A stretch of DNA of 64,000 nucleotides from Cephalopachus bancanus. Lineage: Eukaryota > Chordata > Mammalia > Primates > Tarsiidae. A model generated the notes under the pieces. The model saw only the letters and a program-made list of their open reading frames with translations, did no database searches and was not told the DNA's origin. The position numbers and the translations under genes were made by a program. Positions within the stretch are counted from its first letter, which is position 1. Every line of letters begins with the position of its first letter. The DNA lies in assembly GCA_027257055.1 (NCBI GenBank), contig JAPVLO010000054.1, positions 6,014,001-6,078,000 on the forward strand. Reading direction: 5' to 3'. Below, piece after piece: positions 34,186 to 45,024 of this stretch.

Positions 34186-34216
34186 TTCAAAAATTTTTTA
34201 AAAAGAATGTCAGGAT

Positions 34217-34689
34217 ATCAAGAAGTCAGATTCTCTTAATATTTTATGAGAACATTGTAGATAACAAAATAACAGGATCTCTGGTAGTGAGGAAAAGAAA
34301 AATCCATTTGGAAGAGTATTTGATGAGTAAGGGAATGACGAAAACATCTGTAGGTGACAGTGATGAGCAGGAGTAGAAGGTGATACTGACAATGGTCTGT
34401 GGCCCAAAAGGTATGAGCATTACATCAAGACAAATAAATAATGGTCTGAAATTGGCATCATGTAAGACACAGGGCATTGGTCCTTTCTTTCACTTTAATA
34501 TATAAGGAATCTAAGACAGTGAAAAATCTATGAGCTATTCAAACTTGGTATTTGAATCTGGACCTTCAAAACAATGGGAAGAAATGGAGCTATTTCTCTT
34601 ACTGATAATCATTGTTCATTCTCTTCCTGCTTTTTGGAGGAAAAACACATTCACATTATGTCAATGATCCAAGTATCTATGCAAATAAC
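34217..34689. other. No gene or clear repeat seen
   Basis: AT-rich sequence. Short frames on both strands are unsupported. Confidence 0.5.
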
Positions 34690-35480
34690 CACCCTAGAAT
34701 TTAGTTGCCTAAAACAACAGTTCATTTATTTTGCTCACATATCTGTAATTTGGTTAGTGCTCCATGAGATTGTCTTATCTCTACTCTTCTTGGCATCAGC
34801 TAGTGCCACTTGAAGACTTGGCAGCGGGATCTTCTGAAACTTCACTTTCTCACAGGCATGAAGGTGGTTGCTGGCTGTCAGCAGAGACCTAAACTGGAGC
34901 TTAACTGGAGCTGTATGCCAGGACATCCACACTGGCCTGCCATGTGGCATAGTTTTCCTCACAACACAGTGACTGAGTCTCAAGGGTAAGAGTCTTGGAA
35001 GAGAAAGTCAAGAGCCCCAGAAGTCAATGCGAGTTACATCTGAGACGATTATAAAGTACCACCCACGTTCAGCAAGAGATATAAAGAAATTCCACCACCA
35101 GGCTCGGTGGCTCTAGCCTTTAATCTCAGTACTTTGGGAGGCTGAGTTGAGAGGATTGCTTGAGACCAGGGGTTCAAGACCAGCATGGTCAACTTGGTGA
35201 GACCTTGTCTACAGTAAGTTTTTTAAAAAATTAGCCGAGTGTGGTAGCTCATGCCTGTAGCTCCTGTTACTTGGAAGGCTGAGATGAAAGGATCACCTGA
35301 GCCCAGCAGGTCGAGGCTGTGGTGGCTGTGAGCATGCCACTGCACTTCAGCCTGGGCGACAAAGTGAGACTTCAACGAAAAAAAAAAGAAATTCCACCAC
35401 GGGGTTTCAAGGTTCTGGGATAGCATATGACACCAGAATATCAGTGTATTGTTTTTGGAAAATACAATCTGCCACAGACA
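34690..35480 (-). repeat. Old interspersed repeat hosting an Alu, family not resolved
   Basis: CCTAAAACAACAGTTCATTT ATTTTGCTCACATATCTG at 34709 and later GGTGGTTGCTGGCTGTCAGC match the wording of an old LTR-like mammalian repeat on the minus strand, continuing after the Alu (35099-35384) to CAATCTGCCACAGA at 35467. I cannot name the family. Confidence 0.35.
35099..35384 (+). mobile_element. Alu SINE, older type, full length
   Basis: Dimer with CTCAGTACTTTGG and ACTTGGTGAGACC. A perfect 16-bp TSD (aaagaaattccaccac) at 35083-35098 and 35385-35400 fixes both ends. Confidence 0.95.
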
Positions 35481-36036
35481 GGATATTGATTTTAGTTACA
35501 CAACACAGAAAATGTAGTTGTATCTTTGTTACCTGTACTAAACCAGTTAAAGAATTTTCTGCCTATCAACAACTTGACAGTCTAACCCTCTATTGACTAG
35601 TATTTTTTGGTTTATTGGCTTACTTTTTAATAATCTAATCTATCCCTTTTGCATATTCTTTTTCAATTCTAGAAAATATGCAAAATATATATAAGATCAA
35701 AAAATTGATAAATTCTAAGCTTTTATTTTGACCACCTACATGAGGAAAAGAAAGATTTTGACTGAAAATCTTTTTAATCAAGAAGAAAAAAAAGATTTTT
35801 AAAAAAAGCAAATATAAAAGAGCAAACTGTCTCAGGCAATCCTGATTTACCACAAAGATAATTTCTACTTCTGTCTGCATAAATTGATACATAATTTCAC
35901 AGAGCATTTGCAGTTGAAAAGACCTCAAGAGTGAGTTTGATTAAGGAAAAAATATTTTCACATTTTTAGTTAGGTATTATAGCTGTAATACACTCTCTTA
36001 TAATTAGAAATGTTAAAGTTTGCAAATTTAGATGTA
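35481..36036. other. No gene or clear repeat seen
   Basis: AT-rich sequence. The 97-codon minus-strand frame at 35635-35928 is a Phe/Leu/Ile-rich artefact of A-rich DNA. Confidence 0.5.
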
Positions 36037-36434
36037 CGAGGTTGACAATTAAGTTCGCGAACCTGTCCTAGAAAAAGTGCATACCTCATGGCTGAGTATC
36101 ACTGCAGTCACTTTTGAAGTATTCCCATTGAGAAGCTATGCACTGACATCAGCATCTAATCCATAGGTAAAAGCCCCTCCCCCCTTTTAAAGGTAAATGA
36201 AATATTGAAAGGAAGACATTTTGATGACATTCAGGACATCGAGGGTAATACGAAGACAGCCCTGATGGCCATTCCAGAAAAAGAGTTCCAAAACTGCTTT
36301 GACAGGTGGACTGGGTGCTGGTGTTGGTGCATAGCTTCCCAAAGGGAGTACTTCAAAGGTGACCATAGTGATATTCAGCAGTGATTATGTAGCACTTTTT
36401 CTAGGATGAGTTCATGAACTTAATTATCAGACCT
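36037..36434 (+). mobile_element. Fold-back mariner derivative
   Basis: The element is flanked by TA (36035-36036 and 36435-36436), the mariner target. Its ends are CGAGGTTGACAATTAAGTTC and, read from the other side, AGGTCTGATAATTAAGTTC. The similarity does not stop after the usual 28 bases: the left arm (36037-36168) is the complement of the right arm (36304-36434) over about 130 bp. The right arm and the centre (36190-36303) read in the plus sense as a transposase C-terminus (IPEKEFQNCFDRW, then GEYF-like REYFKGD) and 3' UTR. The N-terminal and catalytic parts are gone. It can be understood as an internal deletion of an element built like the one at 24654, whose left arm is the same. Non-autonomous. 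Confidence 0.85.
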
Positions 36435-36847
36435 TACAGTCCCTGACAATGCAGACATTTTTTTAAAAATCAGTAAAAGTTAGGAATGGAAGTGAGAAAG
36501 AAGAGAATAGATAAATAAATTTGTTGATTGTCTCATTTGCAAAAATTAGGAGTCAGAGATATTAAAAGACAAAATCTACCTTAGATGTGGTAAGGCATGA
36601 ACACAAACACTAAGAAAGGTAATATTGGCTAAAATGAAGTGGTAGGAACTAGTATATAAAGCCTAAAGAAAAAGAGCTCTAAAATTATGCAAAATTATAG
36701 GCATATGGCTAATTACTACAACATAAATTCAAATCATCTTGAATATCAAAAGAACTAAAAACAACAACAAATAAAACAGACAACATAGTCAACAACTTTT
36801 AATGAAATTATTAAAAAAGTAGACATTGTATAAAGTAATACAGCAGG
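36435..36847. other. No gene or clear repeat seen
   Basis: AT-rich sequence between the mariner derivative and the next L1. Confidence 0.5.
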
Positions 36848-37235
36848 CTGGAAAAAGAAAACGTGGTACATGTACACAGTGGAATACTATGCAGCCAAAA
36901 AGAAGAACAAAATCATGTCCTTTGCAGCAACATGGATACAGCTGGAGATCGTCATTCTAAATGAACCACCAAGCAAAAAATCTGATTATCACACACTCTC
37001 AATCACAAGTAGGCCCTAAATATTGGGCATATGAGCACAAAGGTGGGAATAACAAACTCTGGTAACTGCTAAAGGAGGAAAAGAGGGAGAGAGGAGGGAT
37101 AAGGGGTGCACAACTACCCATTGGGTGTCCACTGCCGGGGGATAGAGAACTCACTAGAAGCCCAAACCTCACCTACATGCAATTTACTTATGTACCAAAT
37201 CCTCACATGTACCCCACACCTCTAAAATCAATCAG
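36848..37235 (+). mobile_element. L1 3' end, 5'-truncated
   Basis: Last part of ORF2 (ACGTGGTACATGTACACAGT GGAATACTATGCAGCC) and the 3' UTR with a purine-rich block at 37066-37110 and the end CACATGTACCCCACACC. Tail of AATCAATCAGTCAATCAAG type. ORF2 wording has premature stops. Confidence 0.88.
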
Positions 37236-38385
37236 TCAATCAAGTAATATGGTAAAATTAAGATCAAATATATTTATAACAACAATAAGTGTAAATGTTT
37301 TTTTACATACCAAGTAAAAGAAGAGGATTTTGGAGTGGAACACAAAGTAAAACATAACTCTGACTTGAAAAGAAGTCACAGCTAAAACCTTGTGAATCAG
37401 AAAGATTGAAAATAGACATATGAACAAAGTAATGCAAGAAAATGTAAATAAAAAGAAAGTAGGAGTCATTATCTTAATTATCAGACCTGGTGGAATCCAG
37501 GTCAAAAAATATTAAATGAGACACAATAATAATGCTTTATAATGCTAAAAAGTAAATTAATTATTAATATATAACAATAACAAATATCTAAGTAAAATAA
37601 TATTGCAAGAACAATCATAAGTCAAAGAATATAGGAAATATGATTTAAAAAAATAGGAACCTGATAGATGTGAGACATTAATTCACCTCTTTCAATCTAT
37701 GGAAAAAATTAATGGATTAAAAAGTAAAGTGTATGTAAGATCTAACTAACAACCAATAATGTTGAATATATATTAGAGTACACTTCTTATTTTCACAAGT
37801 TCTTAAAATAGTCACAAACTTAATTGTACATTTTAGGCTAAAGCCCTGAAATTTCCAAAACATAAAAAGAGTAAAGATTCAAACATTAAGTCTCTATCGC
37901 AAAAGTTTAGCAAAATGGTAACATAAATCAAAGGAAAGCAGAAGAAGAAATTAATAAAGATAAAACCAGAAATCTACAAATTAGAAAACCAGAACAAAAT
38001 AGAATAAATATATAAGCTAGTTATTTTAGGAAAGTAGAAAAAATAATAAAATAAACCACCAACTAATATCAATCCACAAAAAGTGTAGATGTTTAAAAGA
38101 CAAAATATGAAATAAGAAAAAAGAAAAGAAAGAAGCAATAAGTTAAGACAATCATAAGAGACCATTTGGCTCAACTTCATGTATATAAATTTACAAACTT
38201 GGCCGAAATGAGTAGTTTCCTAAGGAAATATACAATGGGTAATTTCTAGGAAAATTATCATCTAAGTACAATTTGAAATGTAGTTTAGGAAACTGACAGA
38301 CATCGATAGCACTAGTAGAGAAAGAGAACTGCGCTATCCCCTATCCCAAAATTAGGGTCACCCAGGATCAGACATTTCCTAGGGT

Positions 38386-38707
38386 GCCATGACTTTAAAG
38401 AGCAGTGTATTACCATGTTTTTTTCATTTGCTCTGGAGTATAGAGAGAAAAGGAAAAACGTTCATGTTTTTTACGTAGAACAAGAACAAATGTAACATCA
38501 ATACCAAAACAGTCACTCTCTTTCTTTTTCTCCACCCCCACCCCATTGCCATAACTTTAAAGAGCAGAGTATTGCAATGTTTTCCATTTGCTCCAGAGCA
38601 TAAAGAAAAAAAGGAAAAACTTTCACATTTTTTACCAAGAACAAATGTAAAATTGATATCAAAACATTTGCTCTCTTTTCTTTTCTCCCTCCCTTTCCCA
38701 CCCCATT
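38386..38707. repeat. 162-bp tandem duplication inside an old L1
   Basis: The block starting GCCATGACTTTAAAGAGCAG at 38386 recurs at 38548 as GCCATAACTTTAAAGAGCAG, and the two copies stay aligned through AGGAAAAAC, AGAACAAATGTAA and a pyrimidine-rich CTCTTTC...CCACCCC end. The copies differ at many positions, so the duplication is old. Confidence 0.85.
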
Positions 38708-38929
38708 CCTACATACACTCATACCTGCCTACACACAAACAAATACACCAAACTCATTAATGAACATTGGTGGAAAATCCTAAATACTGGCAAACCAAAT
38801 CCAGCAGCATATTGAAAAAATAATGCATCTTTCCAAGTAGTGTTTACTCCAGTGATATAAGAATAGTTCAGCATAATAAAATCTATTCATTTAATTTATT
38901 AGATCATGCTAATAAGGGAATTTTTAATT

Positions 38930-39185
38930 TTTTAATGGACAGATAATTGTACATATTCATGCTGTACATATTGATGTTTTGCTCCATACATACAATATGT
39001 AGTGATCAGATCAGAGTAATTAGCACATCCATCACCTCAAACATTTATCATTTCTTTGTGTTAGGAGCATTCGATACCTTCCTTCTAGCTATTTGAAACC
39101 ATTTATTCTTGCTAACTGTAGCCATTCTACAGTGGCCTAGAACACTAGAACTTGTTCCTCCTATTCACCTATAATTTTGATCCTT
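38930..39185 (-). mobile_element. L1 3' UTR, antisense
   Basis: Complement of an older L1 3' UTR: ATAATTGTACATATTCATGC, ATCACCTCAAACATTTATCA TTTCTTTGTG and TAGAACACTAGAACTTGTTC CTCCTATTC. A T-rich edge at 38922-38938 is the tail side. Confidence 0.8.
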
Positions 39186-39975
39186 TAATAAGTCTATAAT
39201 ATTTGTATGGTAATAGATCATAGTATGGGTTATGGCATTCTTTAGACATCGAAAGACATTTGATAAGTTCAATAACTGTCTTTATTTAAAATAGCAATAA
39301 TCAAGGAGGAAAAGATAGATTGTTCCCCAATATAATTTAAAGATCTCAGCCCACCAAACTAATATTGTGCTTAATGTAAGGGAAACATTGGAAATGTTTC
39401 CGCTAAAGTCAGGAACTTAACAGGAATGTCTCCCATTATCACTATTACTTAACTTTGTACTGGAGGCACTAGCAAATACTAATGTACAAGAAAAAAATTG
39501 CAGGCATAATTTGAAAGCAGTAGTTAAAACTATTACTATTTTAAAATATTATTTTAAATATGTAAAACTGAAGAGAATAGATGGAAAAATGCATAAAACA
39601 TGAGAATTTGGTAGGGTGGTCTGTATGCATTTAAAATTTAGGAATCAGTATCTTTCATTAAGACAAACAACATTGCATAGAAAGATATAAAAAAAAAAAG
39701 TAACAATAACAACAGAAAAGGTAAACTTACAGATAAGATGATCAAAAATTGTGTATAATCTTTTATAAAAAAGTAAAACACTGGAAGGATACAATGATTT
39801 GAAGAACTGGAAAGATACACCCTGTTTTTGAATAGGAACATAAGAAGACAATGTAACAAAAATGTCTATTCTCACTAAGCCAATAAAAATGTAACAGCAA
39901 TAAATGCCAATGCAATTTTGGTAAGTTATGAGAACCCAGAACAGGCAAGTTGAAAGTTCAGAAAGAAAGTAGACA

Positions 39976-40250
39976 AGGCAGGGCACAGTGGCTCAAGTCT
40001 GTCATCCCAGCCCTTTGGGAGGCAGAGGCGAGAGGACTGCCTGAACCCAGGACTTCGAGACCAGCCCGGACAACTTGGCAAGACCTTGTCTCTACAATAA
40101 ATAAATAAAAAATTAGGCGGGTGTGGTGATGCACACCTGTAGTTCCAGTCACTTGGAAAGCAGAGGCAGAAGGCTAGCCTAAGCCTAGCAGGTCAAGGCT
40201 ACAGTAGCCATAAGTGTGCCACTGCACTGCAGCCTGAGCAACAGAGTAAG
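39976..40250 (+). mobile_element. Alu SINE, older type
   Basis: Diverged dimer (AGGGCACAGTGGCTCAAGTC, GACCAGCCCGGACAACTTGG, right arm CTACAGTAGCCATAAGTGTGCC) leading directly into a GGAA tail. Confidence 0.9.
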
Positions 40251-40350
40251 ACTGGGAAGGAAGGAAGGAAGGAAGGAAGGAAGGAAGGAAGGAAGGAAGG
40301 AAGGAAGGAAGGAAGGAAGGAAGGAAGGAAGGAAGGAAGGAAGGGAGAGA
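40251..40350. repeat. (GGAA)n microsatellite, expanded Alu tail
   Basis: About 22 near-perfect GGAA units follow GAGTAAGACT of the Alu with no other tail, so the microsatellite replaced the poly-A tail. The Phe/Leu/Pro/Ser minus-strand frames over it are artefacts. Confidence 0.95.
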
Positions 40351-41199
40351 GGGCAAGAGAGACAGAGAATAAAAAGGAATGTTTAAGAAAATTTTGAAAG
40401 ACAATAGCAATGAGAATCAATTAGTCCTGCCAGATTATTAAAATATATTTCAAAGCTGCAATAACTAAAATAATGTGGTATAAGTACTAAATAGGCTGAC
40501 TGACAAATAAAACAAATAATGAATTCAACAAATGGATTTGGGACAACTGGATTGCTATATGGAAAAAAGTAAAACTGGCTTCATTCCTCTCAAAGTATCA
40601 TAAATGGTCTCAAGAAACAATAATTATTTATAACATTTTGATGGGCAAGGCTTACATAGCTTGATTCAAAATCAAGAAGTTATTTAAAAATTTGAGAAAT
40701 TCAATTCCATAAAGATGTTTTAAAATAACTTTGCTGGGCAAGATTCACCATAAGCAAATCAAAAAACAGATTCACAAACTGGGAAAACTATTAACAACTT
40801 ATCATAGCAAAGGACTAATACTCTCTCTAATATGCATAGAATTCTCAGAGAAGACTAACAAAACAAGAGAAAAGTGGGTAAGGATTACAGTGTATGCAAA
40901 AAAAATACAAGTGATTCTTAAACCTATGAAAGAATGTATAATCTTGTGCATAATGATGTAATAGTACATTAAAATTATTAAAATCATTAACAATGCTAAC
41001 AGAAATACATTTTTTTACATATTGGACTGGAAACTCCAGTAGGTTTATAAGGGCTGAAGGGAAAATAGGTATTTCCATACATTGCTGGTGGAAATGCAAG
41101 CTGATAGAACTGCTATGGAAAGCAAATTGTCATGGTTTATCAAAATTAAAAATGCAGAAGGATACACTTAGCCTTGGACAGACTCTGCATACTGACCTC

Positions 41200-41505
41200 C
41201 TTTTTTTTTTTTTTTTTTGAATTGGAGTCTCACTCTATCGCCTAGGCAGGAATGCAGTGGCATGCTCATGGTCACCTCACCATTAATCCCCAACTGGGCT
41301 CCGGCAATCCTTCCGCCTCAGCCTTCCAAGTAGCTGGAACTATAGGTGTGCATTATCGTGTTCGGTTATATATTTTTTTATTTTGTTGTAGAGACGAGAT
41401 CTCGCCAAGTTGACTGGGCTGATCTTGAACCCTGGGCTCAGGCAATCCACTCACCTCAGCCTCCCAAAGTGCTGGGATTACAGGCTGAGCCACCTAGCCA
41501 GACCA
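41200..41505 (-). mobile_element. Alu SINE, antisense, older type
   Basis: T-tail then full dimer complement with AAAGTGCTGGG and CGCCAAGTTGACTGG. The TSD atactgacctc (41189-41199) / atactgacttc (41506-41516) differs at one base. Confidence 0.93.
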
Positions 41506-41603
41506 ATACTGACTTCTGATTCAAGTCAATGAAAGAAACACTATGTTTAAAATGTTGAGAAAATGATTGTTGTGTGTCTAAAGAAATGTGAGCCTATATC
41601 TTT

Positions 41604-41891
41604 TTTTTTTTTTTTTTGAGTTGGAGTCTCACTCGATCGCCCAAACTGGAGTGCAGTGGCCGCTTCCGGCCACCGCGCCTCGACCTGCTGGGCTCCGGCG
41701 ATCCTTCCGCCTCAGCCTTCCAAGTAGCCGGAATTACAGGCATGCGCTACCACGCTCGGCTGATTTTTTTGATTTATTGTAGAGATGAGGTCTCGCTGCC
41801 CAGGCGGGTCTCGAACCCGCGGGATCAGGCAATCCACTCACCTCAGACTCCCAAAGGCACGGGATTACAGGCTGAGCCACCGAGCCCGGCT
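41604..41891 (-). mobile_element. Alu SINE, antisense, younger type
   Basis: All three young diagnostic changes are visible in complement (CTCGCTGCCCAGG, AAAGGCACGGG, GCTTCCGGCCACCGCG). A perfect 17-bp TSD (tgtgagcctatatcttt) at 41587-41603 and 41892-41908 and a pure T-tail show a recent insertion. Confidence 0.96.
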
Positions 41892-42131
41892 TGTGAGCCT
41901 ATATCTTTATCAAGCTTTTGTTAATATGAGTTTAGAAGTCTACATGCATCCCCAAAGGGAAAGTTCTGAAGTCTAAAGAAAAAATTTGGAAACAGTATTG
42001 GATGGCATGCCCCAAGGGTGTCTTCCAATCCTGAGATCCTGTAGTAACAAAGATATCCACAGGTCCTCATGTTGAAATACGACTATGCTCCAGTGACAAT
42101 TTAAGGGAATTTGTGTTAAAAATCAGAGGAG

Positions 42132-42422
42132 GGACCAGGTGCAGTGGCTCAAGTCTGTAATCCCAGCACTTTGGGAGGCCGAGGTAAGACAATTGCCTTA
42201 GTCCAGGGGTTCAAGACCAGCCTAGGTAACTTGGTGAGACCTTGCCTCTACAATGTGTCAAAAATTTCGCCAGGCGTGGAAGTACGCCTATAGATCTGGC
42301 TGTTTGGAAGTCTGGGGTGGAAGGATCACCAGAGTTCAGCAGGTTGACGCTGGGGTGGCCATGAGTGTGCCACTGCACTTCAACCTGGGCGATGGAGTGA
42401 GACTCCAACTCAAAAAAAAAAA
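42132..42422 (+). mobile_element. Alu SINE, older type
   Basis: Dimer with GGTGCAGTGGCTCAAGTCTG and CCCAGCACTTTGG. A 14-bp TSD (aaaaatcagaggag / aaaaatcagaagag) at 42118-42131 and 42423-42436. Confidence 0.94.
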
Positions 42423-42449
42423 AAAAATCAGAAGAGGAGAGGGAGAGTT

Positions 42450-43015
42450 TGTTCAATAGATACAATTCAACTAGATAAGAGGAATAGGTTTTAGTGTTCT
42501 ATAGTACTACAAGGCAAATATAGTTAATAATTTATTGCATATGTCCAAAAAACTAGAAAAAGGAGAGTTTTGATTTTTTTTTTTTTTGAGTTGGAGTCTT
42601 ACTCTGTCGCCCAGACTGGAGTGCAGTAGCCGCTCCCAGCCACCGCAGCCTTGACCTGCTGGGCTCTGGCGATCCTTCCGCCTCAGCCTTCCAAGTAGCT
42701 GGAACTACAGGAACACGCTACCACCCCCAGCTAATTTTTGATTTTATTGTAGAGATGAGGTCTCACCAAGTTGCCCAGGCAGGTCTCGAACCCGCGGGCT
42801 CAGACAATCCACTCACCTCGGCCTCCCAAAGCGCAGGATTACAGACTAAGCCACCCAACCCTGCTTGAATGTTTTTTAACACAAAGAAATGATAAATGTT
42901 TGAGGTGATGGATATGTTAATCACTCTCATTGATCATTACACATTGTATACACTTACTGAAATATCACTCTTGTCTTATATGTATAATTATTACATGTCG
43001 ATGGAAAAATAAGAA
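42450..43015 (+). mobile_element. L1 3' UTR split by an antisense Alu
   Basis: Older L1 3' UTR wording lies on both sides of the Alu: GTTCTATAGTACTACAAGGC before it, then GAAATGATAAATGTTTGAGG TGATGGATATG and CATTACACATTGTATAC after it, with an AAAATAAGAAG end. Confidence 0.8.
42575..42867 (-). mobile_element. Alu SINE, antisense, intermediate type
   Basis: T-tail at 42575-42587 and a full dimer complement. It has the CCGCTCCCAGCCACCG right arm and AAAGCGCAGG but keeps AAGTTGCCCAGG, that is, no ACTTG loss. Confidence 0.93.
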
Positions 43016-43427
43016 GAAAACATTCCCATTCTTAGTGAAAAAAAGAGAGAAAGGAAATACACTGAAGATTTAACATAAATGGTAGTAGAAGGCTAAGTTT
43101 AGGGAATGTTTTTTAGCTTTTTTTTTCCTGTGACCTAAATTATCTTTAGTGTGCTTGTATTGAATATTGTGCATTTTATTTTGCAATTGGATCTTTGAGT
43201 AAGTATTATATGTGTATAATTTAAAAATATTTAATAATGAAGCATATAGAATTTCCCACTCACTTTTTCCCTGTTTGCTCTTTTCCTGCCCATTGGCCTT
43301 ACACAGCTGAAGGTCATTATTACCATGTTCTTGTGCATCTTTTCAGAATGTCTTTATGCATTTATAAGCAAATATGAACATATACCTTCACTTGACCTCA
43401 TTTCTTTTTTTTTTTTCCTTTTTCTTT
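43016..43427. other. No gene or clear repeat seen
   Basis: AT-rich sequence with T runs at 43119-43127 and 43404-43418. Confidence 0.5.
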
Positions 43428-43505
43428 ATTTTAAAGATGTGGAGTACAATTCAGGGTTAGGTATACAAATGTTCATTATGCGTGAACCACCCTTGTTTAA
43501 TAATT
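43428..43505 (-). mobile_element. L1 3' terminus, short antisense copy
   Basis: Complement of the CCTGAATTGTACTCC L1 end: ATGTGGAGTACAATTCAGGG TTAGGTATACAAATG, with its T-rich tail side at 43426. About 78 bases long. Confidence 0.85.
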
Positions 43506-44009
43506 TGTAATACTTCCTTAAGTTCTTGTGCAAACTTCCCATGTGAAAAAAACAGGAGATGCTTTGGCAAAACGGTAAAGATGGTATAAGGGACAGCCAC
43601 TCTCCATATACAGGCTACATAGGAGAGACGGTAAATCTGAAAGGCAGGCCCAGAGGCTAAAAATGAAGTCATGGTCAAGGAGCTGAAGGTTCAGAAATTG
43701 ACAGACAGCTCTTGGCTCAGCAGGAAAAGAAATTGTGTGATGAATTATCCATGCCTGTGATAGCCATGAGAGCAGGGAGCCAAAATGTATTTGTTATGCA
43801 TTGCCATCCCAGCCCTGTACCTAATCTAGCTTACCACTCTCAAAATTCAGAGAGAACTATTACCAAATACCCAGCCAAATGAATTGAATGGGACAGCACT
43901 GGTCACTTCATTTGTGTTTTGCCCATAAGAGAAATGACAGCAGATTCCACTCTGATAATACACAGAGCCAAAGACACATTTTGACCACAGAACATTCCTT
44001 GTGAGTTAA
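43506..44009. other. No gene or clear repeat seen
   Basis: Unique-looking sequence between a short L1 and the MST LTR. Confidence 0.5.
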
Positions 44010-44348
44010 GTTTCTTACTTAATTTTGTGTTACTATAACAAACTATGATAGACCGGATAATTTAATAAACAGAAATGTATTTGGCTCACAGAGCTGGCGA
44101 GTGGGCAGTCCAAGATCAAAGGACCACATCTAATAAGGTCTTTCTTGTTGTGTCATAAAGTAGCATCACAGAAAGCATTGCATGGGTAAGAGAGAACGGG
44201 AAGGGAGTCAAACTCACCCTTTCAGCAGAAACCCACGATAATCAACCTACTCCTGAGATAACAGCATCAATTCATTCATAAAAGCAGGGCCCTAGTGATC
44301 TAATCACCTCTTAAGCATCTCGGCCCTCGGCACTGTTGCACTGAGATT

Positions 44349-44364
44349 AAGTTTCCAATACACG
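44349..44364. repeat. Left TSD of the UBE2F retrocopy
   Basis: The 16-bp word aagtttccaatacacg is repeated exactly at 48761-48776. The site context TT/AAGT agrees with the L1 endonuclease preference (TT/AAAA). Confidence 0.95.
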
Positions 44365-44466
44365 GGTTAGGGGTCGCTTCTCGCCGCCGCCGCCCGGGCG
44401 GGACATGGTGTTGGGCGCCGGGTCCACCTCGCCTGTCTCCGGGTGGCCAGGGTAAAGGCAGCAGTA

Positions 44467-45024
44467 ATGCTAACGCTAGCAAGCAAACTGAAGCGTGATG
44501 ACGGTCTCAAAGGGTTCCGGATGTCAGCCACAGCGTCCGTCTCCACTCGGAGGGTTTCTGTGAAAGACAAGCTGCTTGTTAAAGAGGTTGCAGAACTTGA
44601 AGCTAATTTACCTTGTACATGCAAAGTGCATTTTCCTGATCCAAACAAGCTTCACTGCTTTCAGCTAACTGTAACCCCAGATGAGGGTTACTACCAGGGT
44701 GGAAAATTTCAGATTGAAACTGAAGTTCCCGATGCATACAACATGGTGCCTCCCAAAGTGAAATGCTTGACCAGGATCTGACACCCCAACATCACAGAGA
44801 CAGGTGAAATATGTCTAAGTTTACTGAGAGAACATTCAATTGACGGCACTGGCTGGGCTCCCACGAGAACGTTAAAGGATGTTGTTTGGGGATTAAACTC
44901 TTTGTTTACTGATCTTTTGAATTTTGATGATCCACTGAATATTGAAGCTGCAGAACATCATTTGCAGGACAAGGAGGACTTCAGGAATAAAGTCGATGAC
45001 TATATCAAATGTTATGCCAGATGA
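44467..45024 (+). pseudogene. UBE2F: UBE2F coding region with one premature stop
   Basis: The frame is 186 codons with the stop, the length of UBE2F (185 residues). It starts [12 protein letters not shown], the N-terminal docking peptide for the NEDD8 E1. The UBC fold follows (core from about residue 32) with the HPN motif at 106-108 and the active cysteine at 116 in GEICLSLL. Codon 105, Trp in the family, is TGA at 44779-44781, so translation would stop one residue before HPN and lose the catalytic Cys. No frameshift or indel is seen over 558 bases. Compared with UBE2F as I recall it, further changes include Phe17, Met19, Val25 and Ile83, plus Cys for Arg in the last residues (IKCYAR). The upstream ATG at 44443 in frame would add 8 residues. 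The light damage suggests a fairly young copy or past constraint. Confidence 0.97.

Larger units (their letters stand above)
37236..41188 (+). repeat. Long old L1 (ORF2 region), interrupted
   Basis: Decayed ORF2 wording appears in the right order over almost 4 kb: GAGACACAATAATAATGCTT (37518), GAAGAAATTAATAAAGATAA AACCAGAAATC (37945), AAATACTGGCAAACCAAATC CAGCAGCATATTG (38781), GACATTTGATAAGTTCAATA (39253), CCATTATCACTATTACTTAA C (39432), and TTGCTGGTGGAAATGCAAGC (41081). An antisense L1 3' UTR (38930-39185), an Alu (39976-40250) and a tandem duplication (38386-38707) disturb it. No usable reading frame remains. Confidence 0.75.

Noticed and set aside
44443..44781. UBE2F retrocopy as a functional shortened E2 gene
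   Set aside because: The stop at codon 105 removes the HPN motif, the active Cys116 and the rest of the UBC fold. Nothing in the sequence shows transcription. It remains possible that the N-terminal part is expressed, but there is no support for it.
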